From Arbacia lixula (lineage: Eukaryota; Echinodermata; Echinoidea; Arbacioida; Arbaciidae), in the NCBI GenBank assembly GCA_963669155.1, contig OZ022588.1:19694938-19758937 (forward strand): 64,000 bases of DNA, written 5' to 3'. The notes under the pieces were generated by a model that ran no database searches, was not told where the DNA came from, and saw only the letters and a list, made by a program, of their open reading frames with translations. Positions 1 to 12,392 of the stretch are shown one piece after another (the first letter of the stretch is position 1; every line of letters starts with the position of its first letter). The position numbers and the translations under genes are program-made.

Positions 1-31
1 TTTTTTTTTGGGGGGGGGGGGGGGGGGGGGG
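1..31. repeat. T9G22 homopolymer tract
   Basis: The window opens with nine T followed by 22 G. Several similar poly(G)/poly(C) runs recur across the window (660-674, 1650-1664, 1911-1935, 20913-20927, 28545-28564, 53119-53143, 53761-53785). Such tracts are prone to assembly and length error. Confidence 0.9.
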
Positions 32-177
32 CTAAAATCAGCGTTTTTATACGCGTTTAGATCAATGTATACGCAATTAAATGACATCGTCTTAACAGTA
101 CACAGTACTCCAGTAGACCTCGTTTCAAAACGCTGATTCTGCCTTCGAAAATAATGCATAAACGCATCCTCTGTGTG

Positions 178-229
<52 letters not shown>

Positions 230-3200
230 GGGGGAGGGGGGGGGGGTAGGGATGACAGAAGTGAAGAAAGATACACGAGCCCATACGCACTGACATGGCC
301 TTTGTCTTACACAGGAAGCGATATAATGCGAACAAAAGAAGGCAGGAAGTTAAACCAGAAGCGGGGAGCGATTGAAGCAAATTGGTCTGTGTACTCATGA
401 AAATGAGTAAAGGTGAGGGTAGATTGAGAATGTACTGGCGTGCCTTGGAATGCGCGAGCACGTAGGGAAGCCTGGCTGAATTATGGTCGAGAGTCACATG
501 GGAGTAATGCTGTGATAAAGAAATGACTTGTAGGCTGATCACGAATTATGATTGTTGCATGGGTTAGCTTCACAAGGCTATCAAATCGACATCCCTGGTA
601 AAGATAAATCACGTTTTTACAAAACATATTACACCATCTACTGTACGTCTGGATCATAACCCCCCCCCCCCCCCATTTCTTCTCATTTTCGCTTGTATTT
701 TCTTTATAATATTTTTGTATAAAGTGTAGGTAAGGGTTATATATCAAAACAAGCAAGTATTACTTTGAATGCATGTTATATTGAGTGTTATCTTATCTGC
801 ATTTGTTATGTTTTTTTGATAAGAAAGGTGTGGCAACCCTTCAAGCTGTAAGCTTATATTGTCAGACCTCTGTATGTTCAACTGTGTACAAGTATATGTA
901 TGTCTTGATGCTCTGTACATAACTCTAATAGATTATCATTTGTCACATGTATACTTTATATGCTATTTTTCGTATCACATTGTTTGTTATTGTTGAACTA
1001 TGCAGGAATGAATAAATAAATGAATAAATAAATGAATAATATTCTTAGATTGCATTGATTTAAACGGTTAATAAATAAAATAACATTCCATCGCGGATGA
1101 CCTATTTACCATGTTTGTGATGTATGCAAATTATACGTACGACGGGTTGCATTCCGTCCAATAAATGTGTATGGAATGTGTAACACGAAAAACGATTTAT
1201 GCAAATACGCAGTACTAGGGAAGTTGTGAAAGCGTTCCGATAACTGTTCATCGCATACACCTGTATTAGTTACATTTTATACATGTGCAACACTACTTTA
1301 TTCCACTCTAGTAATTGTACTGATTCTAGTGGGTGGTGTTCGTGCTTGCGTCGAGCAGTCTTTCATGATGGCAGCTCTTTCAGGAGACAACACATCCCTG
1401 TTCCCGCCGAGATTCACTCTGCATTCACCATCCTCGACCTCGAGCAAGCACGTTTCACCGCCTGACGTACATCGTCTACACAACCCGTAGTATGTTAACG
1501 CCCTATTAAGAACATTTGGTTTACAATAGCGCGCCTGGTTACGTAACGACACAATAGCGTGTTTACTTGGAATTTGTGCTGGTCAGGAGGAGTAATATAC
1601 AATAGATGGTGGGTGGGAGGACGAGTTATAGTCTAGTATGCAGGGTCATGGGGGGGGGGGGGGGTGGATCCGGGGGAAGTTGAAGCTCTTTAAATCAATG
1701 TTTAGCTTGCTACAAAATCCCTTATACAGTGGAAAGGGGATATAATGCCGTCCCTCGTGTCTCACCCCAGACGGCTACCTACAAATGGTAGCGCACAAAG
1801 AGTGTCATGCGAAAAATGAAAGAATTCTTCCCATGAACATGCACCGTACCACACATACATACACATTAACCCTCATGTAATACGCAGACCATGAAATGTC
1901 CATGATGATACCCCCCCCCCCCCCCCCCCCCCCCCAGGCGGATAGGGATGATAACAAAACGACAGTAATGAGATATACGAGCGAGCTGGATGTACATTGA
2001 TATACCTCCCTCATTATGCTAGTTCCAGATTCGGCACTGCATTGGTATATCACACACACCAGCGGGCCTCAATTACTAGACAGGTGCATTGTGCTCACGT
2101 CACTGATATACTCCAACATCACCAACACATCCATGTTGGCCTTAGCGAACGGATGTGCTTCCAATCGTGTCGTAGGCGTTACCCTACTAAATGTTCAACT
2201 CATGAGAGTTGAACTATTCTATTATTAAATAAGTGTGTGAACATGACGTTGGTGCATCTTTACCATCAAATTGTTGTACAATGTGGACAATCTGGTGTGC
2301 GCGCGTATGTGTATGTGTGGAGGGGAGGGAGGGGGGCGGCAGCATGACCCCATTCCCTTGCGGAACCGAAAATCAACACACACATAAATGGGTCTGCAGT
2401 CGTAGACTAGCGCCATGTTTACAGCTCCGTGGCGGGAATGCGAGGGAGGGAGTTCATAGCAAGGTTACACACTGCTCGTATCAACACGTATACTACGCTC
2501 GTTATCAACACACACAGCATGCCAAGCCACGCACGCACCATTTGCCTCGCATACACCTGCGACACACTCCCACGGCATCGCTTTCGCGCGTTTTCTGTCC
2601 CACGCTCTAATACAGTATACATGTATTCTTCGTAGTGTAGTATTATCTGCCTGAAAGAATATCTACCACACAAAGACAGAATTTTTTACTACTGCACCCC
2701 GAACAACTACCAAACAAAACAAAATCAGGAACATGACGAATTTGTGTTGCAAAGGGTCTACCAAATCTACTATCAAACGACTGAATGATACGTTACATGC
2801 CTATAGACATTCGAGATGAAGAGCTGGAAATGACATGTATGCCCCGGCTATTCTTACAACCTTGAATGTCACTTGTGACGTCATAATGACGCATACGCCC
2901 TACTGTTTTATTCATGTCCTCAACAATCAACATGGGCGTATATTCTCAGTTTTTAACACAATTTGCGTTATTTACTTTTTTTTTTACAAGACCAAAATAT
3001 AAACTTCCCCATTTACAGAAAATAGACCTTGCATACCCCACACCGGCATGCGTTTACCTGTAGGCCTCACGTGCAGACCATCATGATCACCGTTTTTAGA
3101 AATATTACGTGATGTTAATGCCAACATACACCTAACATTAATATTGCCGGTATTTGTTGTGAGATATGCTCTATAACAAAACTAAAATAATAATGCTTCC

Positions 3201-4611
3201 ACAAGGACAGGATCTATAACACAATATGTGTCTATGCCTCTCTCTGTTGTGAATATTTATGCAATTTTCCATTTTTGATACACGTGAACATTACGCAAGT
3301 CATAGGCCGACGTTGAATTGTGAACTTAAAGCTTATCGGAGTGTATTCCGCCCAGTGATACTGAATCAGCATTTTAAAGCCAACACGGGTGAATGTAATA
3401 ACGCGTTACTACGCAATAACGGGGAAATGCTAATCAAATTAGAAAAACAAAACACCCTACGTAACGACAGCTAATTACCACTGTTGTATGCCATTTTACT
3501 ATATCAGTTTAAAAAGACACCATGGCAACCAATGATTATTTTGAATACAAAGCGTGTCTCAGATCCGTATATGATGTTATGATTCATGCTAATGGCGCGT
3601 GTGATGACAACAGCCGCACGGGTGTGTCAAGTTGGCTTATTCACCCAAGGACGTACAAAGTCCATCCCTCCCTACAATCACCATAACTCTTTATGATTTA
3701 TATCATACGAGTATTTTCCGAAATCATAAAGCTGGTGAGGAGTAACATTCAGAGAAGGCGGGAAGCGTGACGCTATTCCTTCAGAATAGAATGAGCACAA
3801 TTAGAGAAGGAATTTATATATTAGGACAAGGAAAACAAAAATTATATCAAAGAGACGAAAGGGCAGAGAAGAAGAGGTGAAAAGAAGGAAGTTAGCAGAA
3901 AAAGAGAGGAAGAAGAAGAAGAAGAAGAGGAAGAAGGAGATATGACTGTGTTCCCGCTCTTTCTCTCAGGATGTGGTTACGCGTGGGAGGACTCCACGAA
4001 ACCCGCCATTCTTATTCTCATGCAGTAAATCGTAAAACCTCACGATTACGAAGCACTACAAACGACCCAGACATCATAAACGTACATTGCTTGCAAGCGA
4101 GTAACTTTGAATAAAAGTTGACCTTTCTTTTCTCCCCTCCTTCATTGTGGCAGACATGCCTGTGTGGTCTACAATCGACAGTAAGACCAGAAATATGGCA
4201 AACTTTCCTTTTTGACAGGGTTGTTTTTTGACACTTCTTTCATTTTACCATTGAACCATAAATTGCTGTTAATCGTAGCGAGACGGACGTGTCATGTAGA
4301 ACTCTTAATGTGTCATGTGCGTAATTGCGTATCTCTTCACCAGTAATACACATCTAATAGAGCAGCATTTTATCTGGCGCACCAAAGGATAACCTCTTCA
4401 AGAGCAATAATAATTGAGGAAAGGAGATCAGTACTTTGGTGCAATTTGATGTTGTTTCAACGCCCGTTGCCTCCCTATCACATAGGCCTTGCTAAAGTCT
4501 ATTCTAATGAGATGTCTCATGAATAAACTACATGTAGTACGCATACCAGGTTAAGTTGAGAAGAGAAATATATTGAGAGAGGGAGACGGGTAGGTTGAAA
4601 AAGAGAAGAAA

Positions 4612-4613
<2 letters not shown>

Positions 4614-4653
<40 letters not shown>

Positions 4654-4676
4654 TGTGTGTGTATGTGTGTGTGTGT
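4614..4676. repeat. (GA)n-(GT)n compound microsatellite
   Basis: A GA run passes directly into a GT run. A second pure GA run lies at 4881-4917. Confidence 0.9.
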
Positions 4677-4878
4677 TGTGAGAGCCAGTTTTTAGTGGTG
4701 CAATTTCATATAAATTATGCAGTAGTGTATTGTGGTCACAATTTAAAACATACGCTAATTCCATATTTCCGTCCATTCACATCAAGTTCAAAACACTCAT
4801 TCTCGTTCTCACGATCACTCCAAGCCTAATTACTGCTTATACATTGTCAACACAATGTATAGAGAGACAGGAAGTAGG

Positions 4879-4919
<41 letters not shown>

Positions 4920-7030
4920 GAGGTCAGCGGTGCTTCCGGTGAACCGATCAGATCAGGGTTGGAGAGATTTGTGTTAGGGGCCCAGAGCTAGGCAATATCA
5001 CCGCTCATGTGATTTGTGAAGGAGTTCAAACTATAAACAATGGACCACTTTAAAATGTCTATTGAAAATGGTAAATAATATTATGATAATTATATTTACA
5101 ATAAAGAGATTAAAAGGTTTCACTCTTCACCCTGATCGCAGTACCGAAACCACCACAACACACAGCTCATTAGAACTCATTAAATGACAATCAGAATCAT
5201 GGTTAAATTGCTCTCTTTCGCTTGCTCACCACGCACACATACATTCAAACACTAATATTTAGACACACACGTGAATACCCGATACATTCAAATGATTCAA
5301 TATACACAAACACATCATGATCACGCAAACTTATCATCAATATGTCACGCACACACACCATATTCAGCGCCAAGATTCGCTCCAAAACTCAACAATGAAC
5401 AATGTAACAAACATGTGTTTGAGTTCATGCTCACCATGAAAGATGGCATTGTGTTTTTTTTTTAATAAAAATAATTGAACAACGAATGTTCAAGATCATA
5501 TTTTGTACAAATGCAATCATGACAATCATAACTTAGAACATTTCTCTTAAATAACTAGGTTCTTAAAAATACTTGGTCCTCAAATATGAGGAACAGACAG
5601 AACCATTGTGCAAAGTGAACAATACCAATAAATCAGCCATAACTTGACGTTGAAGGAAAGTGTACGATTCAAACTGAGACATCACTGTTACAATAATTGT
5701 AATATTTAGCCTTATCAGTAAAACAAACAAGATACGTGCGCATACCAAGAATTTGACACGCGGATATCAGTTCACAGAGTAACTGACCGTCAGCTAAGTG
5801 AAAGCAGGAATTGATGACGTCACTATTCCTAGCACTCCCGCCCACACAATTACAGCGTAGCTCCAACGGCAACGGATGTGTACGAAGTAAAGTGCACAGT
5901 CCGCTCTGCGGTTGCAGTTACCAGCATATAATTTAGTGCGTGTATGAATTATTACGAGTGTGGAGACAACAAGCAGGAAATACAAAGCTTGCACAATGCT
6001 GAACTGAGCTCAATATCCGCCTATTCAATCCAAGGCTACATGATATATGTATCATAAGATTGCATGAATTGTGCAAAATTGTTGCCAATTCCAAAGGCTT
6101 TGATCACTTATTAATCAAACAATGCATTTCAGCAAAATACAGAATAAGGGCGAATCACAAATAATTTTATATAACGCCAAGTAACAAATTAATGATGTGT
6201 AGATGAAACACACAACTATTGGCATACTTAGGTTTTAGAACCATTCTGATTAGATTAAAAATCCAAAAATAATATAATCATCAAAGAAATATGCCTACAG
6301 GAATTCACATGTGAAATGTTTAACGCATGTTTCGCAACTGCATGTCATTACAAGAAATAAACTGATGATACGCGACACGCGTATTGCGTCAGAGCTATCG
6401 GGGCGTCTACGTGAAGCCATGATGCAACGTGTATAGTACGCGCACATACCAGACCAGAGCTTAGACAATGGAGCATTTCTCGTGACTGAGGTCAGTGTGC
6501 GTGTGTATGCCCTTTGTTCACCCGGGGAATACTACGCCGGACCACGCCTGGTAGAACAATACACAGACTCCGGTCCCAGTGAGGTCCCTTGTAGTCTGGT
6601 ATTCAGACACTTATCGGAATCCTAATCTTACGAAATAACAATGGCAGATTGCGAGATTCCTATTGGTTGAGTTGGTATAATTTATATTTGAGAAAGCATG
6701 ACCAACCTTAAGTTTTAGCTCAACATGAATATTAGAATTACAATTCACATCCTGAAAGAACTTTTAAACACATTCATCTATGACTGCAATTACAGAATGA
6801 ACATGACAAGATTATTTGAACGTTGAAAAAACACCCGAAAAATATATCTATATATTCCACGGTATTGGGCATGTTTAAATACACTTCCAGAGCAGTCAAG
6901 TTCGACTGAAGAAAAATATGTCCACTTTGACAATTACAGATCATTCCTTCTGGATCGTTATTCCAAAAATATGAAGTCTCTTTGAAACAGTTTGATACTA
7001 GTCTTTGGCAGTGATTCAACTCGGCCACGG

Positions 7031-7915
7031 CTAGCACGCAGCTATCACGGCCGTCTGCACCTGCAACGACTCGAACGGCCTGCTGTGCGATGTTAGCGTG
7101 GTATAGGACGGCGACGACGATTGCGACGAAGAGTCTTTCTCGTCAACATAGCTGACGAGTTTGCTTCCCCCCTCTCCGCCTGATAGTCCATGGAAACCAG
7201 CTTTGAATATATCCACGAGTGAAGAGATGGAGCTCTGCGGCCCGCAGTTCGGCGTGGTCTGGCATTGTGAGTCGACTTTGACTCGTTTGGTGATGGTGGG
7301 TTCTCCGGAAGCCTCCTCGCTCTCCGTACGTTTCCTCTTGGAGCTGCTGATCGTGAGGCAAGTCGTGGTCGTGCAGGTCTCGACGCTGGAAGAATTCTGG
7401 CTTTGGTGGGTGGTGACATTGTTCAGGGCGATGCGTTCTGCGTCCAGGCTGCTGCAGCTATGATACCCGCTGCTCTCCTCTTTCACGGTGGTCGAGGTTT
7501 TGTGATAACAAAGTCCAGATGGGTCGACATTTTCTTTGTCCGCGACGTAGTGCTGCTCCACGACAACCCGGCAGCTTGCCGGCGTGTTCTCGCTCTGCTC
7601 GCACGAGTTTCGCGCGGTTTCGCTGTCTTCAACCCCGCTCTCCTCCTCGTATGCCTCCTCGGTTTGACTGGTCTCCTCGTCGCTGTCCCAGTCGGGAGAC
7701 TCCGTGCAGTCGTCGTCCATGGCGGGCTCGGGTCTGCTTTGCTCCAGGGCAATCTGACCTGGCATTCGATTGCACATTTCCTCGTAGTAGTGTATTCTTG
7801 CTGAGTGTAGCACGGAGGCTACGAGGAGATTCTTGCGTAGATTGATGCCTCCTCGCTGGCGACGGGAGCCGGCGATCTTGTTGATCGACAGTGTGATGAG
7901 TCTCTGCGCCTCCAT
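7031..7915 (-). CDS. Immediate early response (IER2/IER5-type) nuclear protein
   Basis: Single-exon gene of 294 residues. The family are stimulus-induced nuclear regulators (IER2, IER5, IER5L) acting downstream of growth-factor and stress signalling; IER5 is linked to PP2A and HSF1. Seen here: the N-terminal family block (starts MEAQRLITLSINKI, then a QRGG motif, then LVASVLHSARIHYYEEM at about residues 32-48), an acidic Ser/Glu-rich middle, a bipartite basic cluster (KRKR ... KRVK) fitting a nuclear signal, and a second conserved block (SLVDIFKAGFHGL, compare the 'LVSIFGSGF' motif of IER5) followed by a short hydrophobic C-terminus TAVIAAC. Lack of introns is typical of this family. The chosen Met is the one opening the conserved block. 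I cannot say whether IER2 or IER5 is closer. Upstream CRE and MEF2-type sites agree with immediate-early control. Confidence 0.85.
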   Translation of the reverse strand: MEAQRLITLSINKIAGSRRQRGGINLRKNLLVASVLHSARIHYYEEMCNRMPGQIALEQSRPEPAMDDDCTESPDWDSDEETSQTEEAYEEESGVEDSETARNSCEQSENTPASCRVVVEQHYVADKENVDPSGLCYHKTSTTVKEESSGYHSCSSLDAERIALNNVTTHQSQNSSSVETCTTTTCLTISSSKRKRTESEEASGEPTITKRVKVDSQCQTTPNCGPQSSISSLVDIFKAGFHGLSGGEGGSKLVSYVDEKDSSSQSSSPSYTTLTSHSRPFESLQVQTAVIAAC

Positions 7916-8110
7916 TTTGTTGAGATTTAGATGAATATTCCAGTAGTAAAATGTTCAAATGCTTGGCATACACTTACAGCTGTATGTTAGTCGTAAGTGT
8001 ACAAATCAAGTAGTATTCCGAGTTGCGTCGAGCGTGTGTTCCCTATGCAAGCGTGTATGGGTAATGAATGAACCCGACCGTTACTCACGAGTTTTATTCA
8101 ACGTCCTGCT

Positions 8111-8118
8111 TGACGTCA
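8111..8118. promoter_or_regulatory. Perfect cAMP response element upstream of the IER-type gene
   Basis: The palindrome TGACGTCA lies about 200 bp upstream of the IER start codon at 7915. CCAAT-type motifs follow it (CAATCAATTA and ACCAATCG near 8121-8145). CREB binding is inferred from the consensus. Confidence 0.6.
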
Positions 8119-8154
8119 TTCAATCAATTAATGGACCAATCGCAAGCTCGCATA

Positions 8155-8164
8155 CTAAAAATAG
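8155..8164. promoter_or_regulatory. MEF2-type site CTAAAAATAG
   Basis: It matches the MEF2 consensus YTA(A/T)4TAR exactly and sits between the two CREs upstream of the IER-type gene. Function is inferred from the consensus only. Confidence 0.5.
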
Positions 8165-8252
8165 GCATTAGACCGAACACGTGTACAGCCGAGTCATAGC
8201 CCGCTCAGCCAATCAGACGTCGCCCAGGGATGAGTAGTGGAGATCATCATAG

Positions 8253-8260
8253 TGACGTCA
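8253..8260. promoter_or_regulatory. Second perfect cAMP response element
   Basis: Another TGACGTCA, about 340 bp upstream of the IER start. A CCAAT motif (AGCCAATCAGA) lies near 8208-8218, between the two CREs. Confidence 0.55.
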
Positions 8261-10779
8261 CTAATCCTTTGTGTGAGCTCTCGGAATTTCCACACACAAG
8301 GCAACGTCATTGTATCGTTATAAACAGAACGTACACATTGCACCAGCCCGGTAGCTACGGGGTAATTTTCCCATTTATTTATCTCGGACGATCGCTTCGC
8401 CCTTTACTACGTACGGAACGGCGCAAGGTCATATCTAGTGCCATCGCACGACTCGTCAGAGCACGTTTCTCGGCAATCCGTATTTGGGGAAAGAGTGCTG
8501 CATATTTCAGTAGCTCAGACACGCTGTGATTTGTTTTGGGTCCGAGTTGCGTTGTCTCTCCCTGGATACATGGGCAGTGGCACGAAAACATTACTTCTTT
8601 ATTTATAATCACACCAATTACGACCTTCTGTATTAACGAAATTATGTTTTTATTTCAATAAAATGAGCTAGATAAACTATACACGATCAAGTAAAGAATA
8701 CAAGTTTGATGAATCATTATCACCAAGTCTCCTTTCCAAATATCCGGGTCACTGCTCAACCTCTCTGTGCATATATATTATTTATAATCCCCAGGATTGA
8801 CCAGTGTGTTTCCCTGCTCTATTCCTCGGTCAGTAATCCCGGAAATCATTTCATCTTATCGACTCCAGGTTGTAGACGCAAGCTCATTTTCGTTGGTCAT
8901 CGTGAGAAATGCTCCCATCTAAACTAAACGGGGCATTACTCAACATCAAATATGAACAGTCATTACCACCTTTTACATGCAACGGATAGTTACATAAAAA
9001 AAAAATGCACAATAAAAATCGCTGTAAACGTGGCCAATTTTGAAAATGTATCTGTTATGATAAAATAATGATATAGTTATGAGCCTGTGCATTGTGGATA
9101 AAGTGGTATTCATTTGTAGGCATATCTAGAAGCAGTACCTACACACAAAACTGAACATCATAATTGCCCCTTTATTTCTGTCTATGTTCATGAAGAGATG
9201 TAGGAATTGCATGTCTATTTTTATATTTATTCATGGTAAATGTAGACATCCGTTTTTAGCGAGAGAGTTATCTGACTCGCTGGCAGATCGCCGAGCCGCC
9301 TACAGCACAGCGATGAGTCATCGCAGCGAGGAGTTCACACCATATGGCACGGTGTCATCATATCATCGTGGTACAACATGGCACGAGAAAAATGAAACCA
9401 TGTCCGGGGTTTGGATATCAGACATTCAATTATTATTATGATGCAATGCGAGAAACGAAGGGCGGGCCCCGAGTATAATATATTTATGTATATTACATTG
9501 ATACATTACAGCGATAGGCGTGCGCCAAGGACAATCATCATTATACAATTTAATTGATGTGCCTTCATGATGGACTTAATTGTCTAGAGGAATGTGAATT
9601 TGAAACTATGCCCAGATACTGAGAATTTTCCTTGGGATTTTCCATCATTGGGGTTTTGCCTTCTTGGGAAATCTATTGCTCGCGTTACGACACATCACCA
9701 AAACACTTCCTGGTAATACATTATGAGGATTCCGTATACTGATGACCCGTTTCCAGGAATCGCCTCACATCCCGTATTTACTTTCCGAACGAGTAAATGA
9801 AGATTGGATGATAGATGGCGCTCTTCAAGAAACACTAAACAGATACAGAAGCAGGAGTAGTAACGCGTGCGATAACGAGATATCTCGGGCAGATCAGAGG
9901 GACAGTCTGCTAAGGACACGACTGTGCCATGGCGCAATAGACCATTTCCGTTACGTATGCACAATTAACATACACAATCCATGTCATTCAAACAATGCGT
10001 TTCTAATGGTAACCCAGAACTTGACAGAGGTTTGTCCGACTAGTAACAAATAATAGAATCAGAGTGCACTCCACTCATTGAAAATAAGTCACTAGATACA
10101 GATCAATATAACGAGTCATTACTACGCAGATACGTGAAAAGTTGTGTCTACATTACGAACGTCTCGTTGAAGAATGAACGGGTGAAAGGAGGAGATGACA
10201 TTTTATGTAACTATTCCATCAGCCTCATCCTGAATTTGTTTCCTTTCACTTCCAATTTGGAGACAAAAAATCCTTAATATGGTGACCATGATTGTTCTTT
10301 TATATTCAATATTTCTTATGGGCTTCCTCACCCACATTAAACATATGTTGCACTTGTACGTCTTTTTCTTAATATCCCTTTGTGTGATTACAATAGCAGG
10401 AAATGTAATGGCGTGAATACGTTGTCTTTGGCCTCTACGTCTTGATCTTTCACAATATTTATCTTTCCATCTCCTCCAACTTCTGTCCTCTTTTCTATCT
10501 CCCTAACCTCCACCTTAAATTCCATCCGTTGGTCCCCACCCTATCTCCGTCTCCATTGTTTCATAAACACTCAAGTTTGTTTGCTCTTTTTTTAAAAGTT
10601 TGCTTCATCCTTTGGCTTCACTTCCAATCGATTACTCCCTCATCATGAGTCTCCATGTTTTCTTCACATAATGCATGTGAAGCCTGAACACCATTTTTCA
10701 TGACTCTCCTCTCCAACCAATCAGCACATTGCTTCCTCCTACACCCATCCTCTCTTCTCCTGGGCCAGCATTCCATTAA
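8261..10779. other. Intergenic, no gene recognised
   Basis: Short open frames only, none with a recognisable domain or splice-supported chain. The sequence is AT-rich with C/T-rich patches near 10440-10640. Confidence 0.55.
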
Positions 10780-10783
10780 CATT

Positions 10784-11839
10784 TTTAGTAATACGATGTG
10801 TTGGGGTGTTGTAGCTGTGTGGCTATGTACAAACGATCAAATTACCTTTTTTTTATATTCTCGTGGAAAGATAGGACAGAAATTAGACAATCACTCAAAG
10901 AAGTAGATTTCTTGTGGTTTAATACATAATAAACAAAAGGTTACATCACGCAGGATGTATGTTCATATGATAACGAAACAATAATCACACATAAATTAAG
11001 AATGCTCACGATCGATGATGATGATGTCGATGATGAGCGAGCAGCGGCAAGTCGTGTCACTCGTGGATGACGACGGTCGACGATGACGACGATGGACGAG
11101 CAGCGGTAAGTCGTGCCACTCGTGGATGACGACGGTCGACGATGACGACGATGGACGAGCAGCGGTAAGTCGTGCCACTCGTGAATGACGACGGCCGGCG
11201 ATGACGACGATGAACGAGCAGCGGTAAGTCGTGCCACTCGTGGATGACGACGATCGCCGATGATGAATGAGCAGCGGTGAATCGTGCCGCTCCGTGAATG
11301 CCGACAGGGTAGAACGGTTGAATGTCTGAACGGTTGAATGTCTATGTCGGGCCTAGCTGTCGAAAATGGTTCAAAACGCGCTCCCGAGAGAAACTATGTT
11401 TCTTATTGAAACTCAAAAATGGAGCAGAACGCACTGTATTCGGTCGAACTGGGAATTATTTCCCACTAGGCACTGACATGTAAAATCAATCGTCGTACAG
11501 GTTATGGTTCACGCGTGGCTCTCCATGCAGGGCTATTGCACCCGTACGCGTGAAGGTGTCGGTCGTCAACGGAAGGTGGTGAAAATGAGAAGAGCTGGAT
11601 TTTCAATCAACATTTTCCTTAAATAGGATTCAACGGGCTGCGGTCGGGATTCGCCGGCTTCAGCAGCGTCCAATTAGCGTACGATAATTGCCCGCCTTTA
11701 TGCAAATTAGGATCCTAGAACAACCGGGCGCGAAAGTAGATTCCAGCAACCATGGTGATATATAAACAATATATAAATAACGTACGACGCCATCTACGAT
11801 TCAAAATAATCATACAATATGCAATTTAGTGCTGCTACA
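10784..11839 (-). repeat. 3' LTR of the Ty3/gypsy element
   Basis: Length 1056 bp, apparently identical to 13585-14640. It carries an internal tandem array of about 59-bp units. A 98-residue frame across this array is only the array translated. Confidence 0.92.
11029..11300. repeat. 59-bp minisatellite inside the 3' LTR
   Basis: About four to five imperfect units of about 59 bp, each holding CGAGCAGCGGTAAGTCGTG and CACTCGTGGATGACGACG. The same array occurs at 13830-14101 in the other LTR. Confidence 0.85.
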
Positions 11840-11855
11840 ACGAACCCCCCTGTAG
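11840..11855 (-). other. Candidate polypurine tract
   Basis: On the minus strand the bases just before the 3' LTR read ACAGGGGGGTTCGT. This is the position of a plus-strand primer tract, but the purine run is short. Confidence 0.4.
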
Positions 11856-12392
11856 ACCCGAGCTTGCGTAAGCATCCGAGGGGCGATAACAATTATGTAG
11901 AAGGCATAAAATGACAAAAGAAGGTATGAACCGCAACAAAGTTTCTTAAAACCAAATGCAAGAAACGACAGTTAAGACAATAAGATACTACCACATGATT
12001 AGGTAAGTCTATCGAAAGATTAGCACACATTAATCGCTAAAGACAGAAAATATCAAACTACGTCAAAGCATATCCGAAAAATCTATAATGCTGTGCCCAA
12101 GTATGCTGAAGGCTTCTAAACGAACTGGCACATGATGGAAGTACAAAAACTCAGGTGAAAAAAAAAACCTGCGTAGTCACGAATAAAAATGACAAGGTAT
12201 ATTCGTGTTACTATAGTTTAAAACATGACATATGAAATATGACAGTATCGAACGGCTTGTAACAGATATGACATACGTACGTCAGACTATATTGTTACAC
12301 AAAAGAGCTTACACGTGATATAAAGACCTAACAAGTGAGTGAGTGCACCTGAACACGCATAATGTGTGCGAACGATAGATAGTAAACCGGCC

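Larger units (their letters stand above)
1..7030. other. Intergenic sequence with simple repeats, no gene recognised
   Basis: No open frame here has a recognisable domain, a plausible exon chain or clear coding bias. The longest frames run through (GA)n or poly(G) tracts. Simple repeats include (GA)n near 180-224, (GA)n/(GT)n at 4614-4676 and (GA)n at 4881-4917. A TGACGTCA palindrome lies at 5815-5822. Part of this stretch should be the 3' UTR of the IER-type gene that ends at 7031, but I could not place its polyadenylation site. Confidence 0.6.

Noticed and set aside
1283-1465. Short plus-strand frame with an ATGATGGCAGCTC start (MMAALSGDNTSLFPP)
   Set aside because: Could be a first exon, but no convincing donor, partner exon or known domain was found.
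5563-5994. Overlapping minus-strand frames of 61-67 residues
   Set aside because: No domain, no splice chain, AT-rich composition typical of chance frames.
10941-11237. 98-residue frame duplicated at 13742-14038, Arg/Ser/His-rich
   Set aside because: It is the LTR minisatellite translated; the repeat period and not coding constraint explains it.
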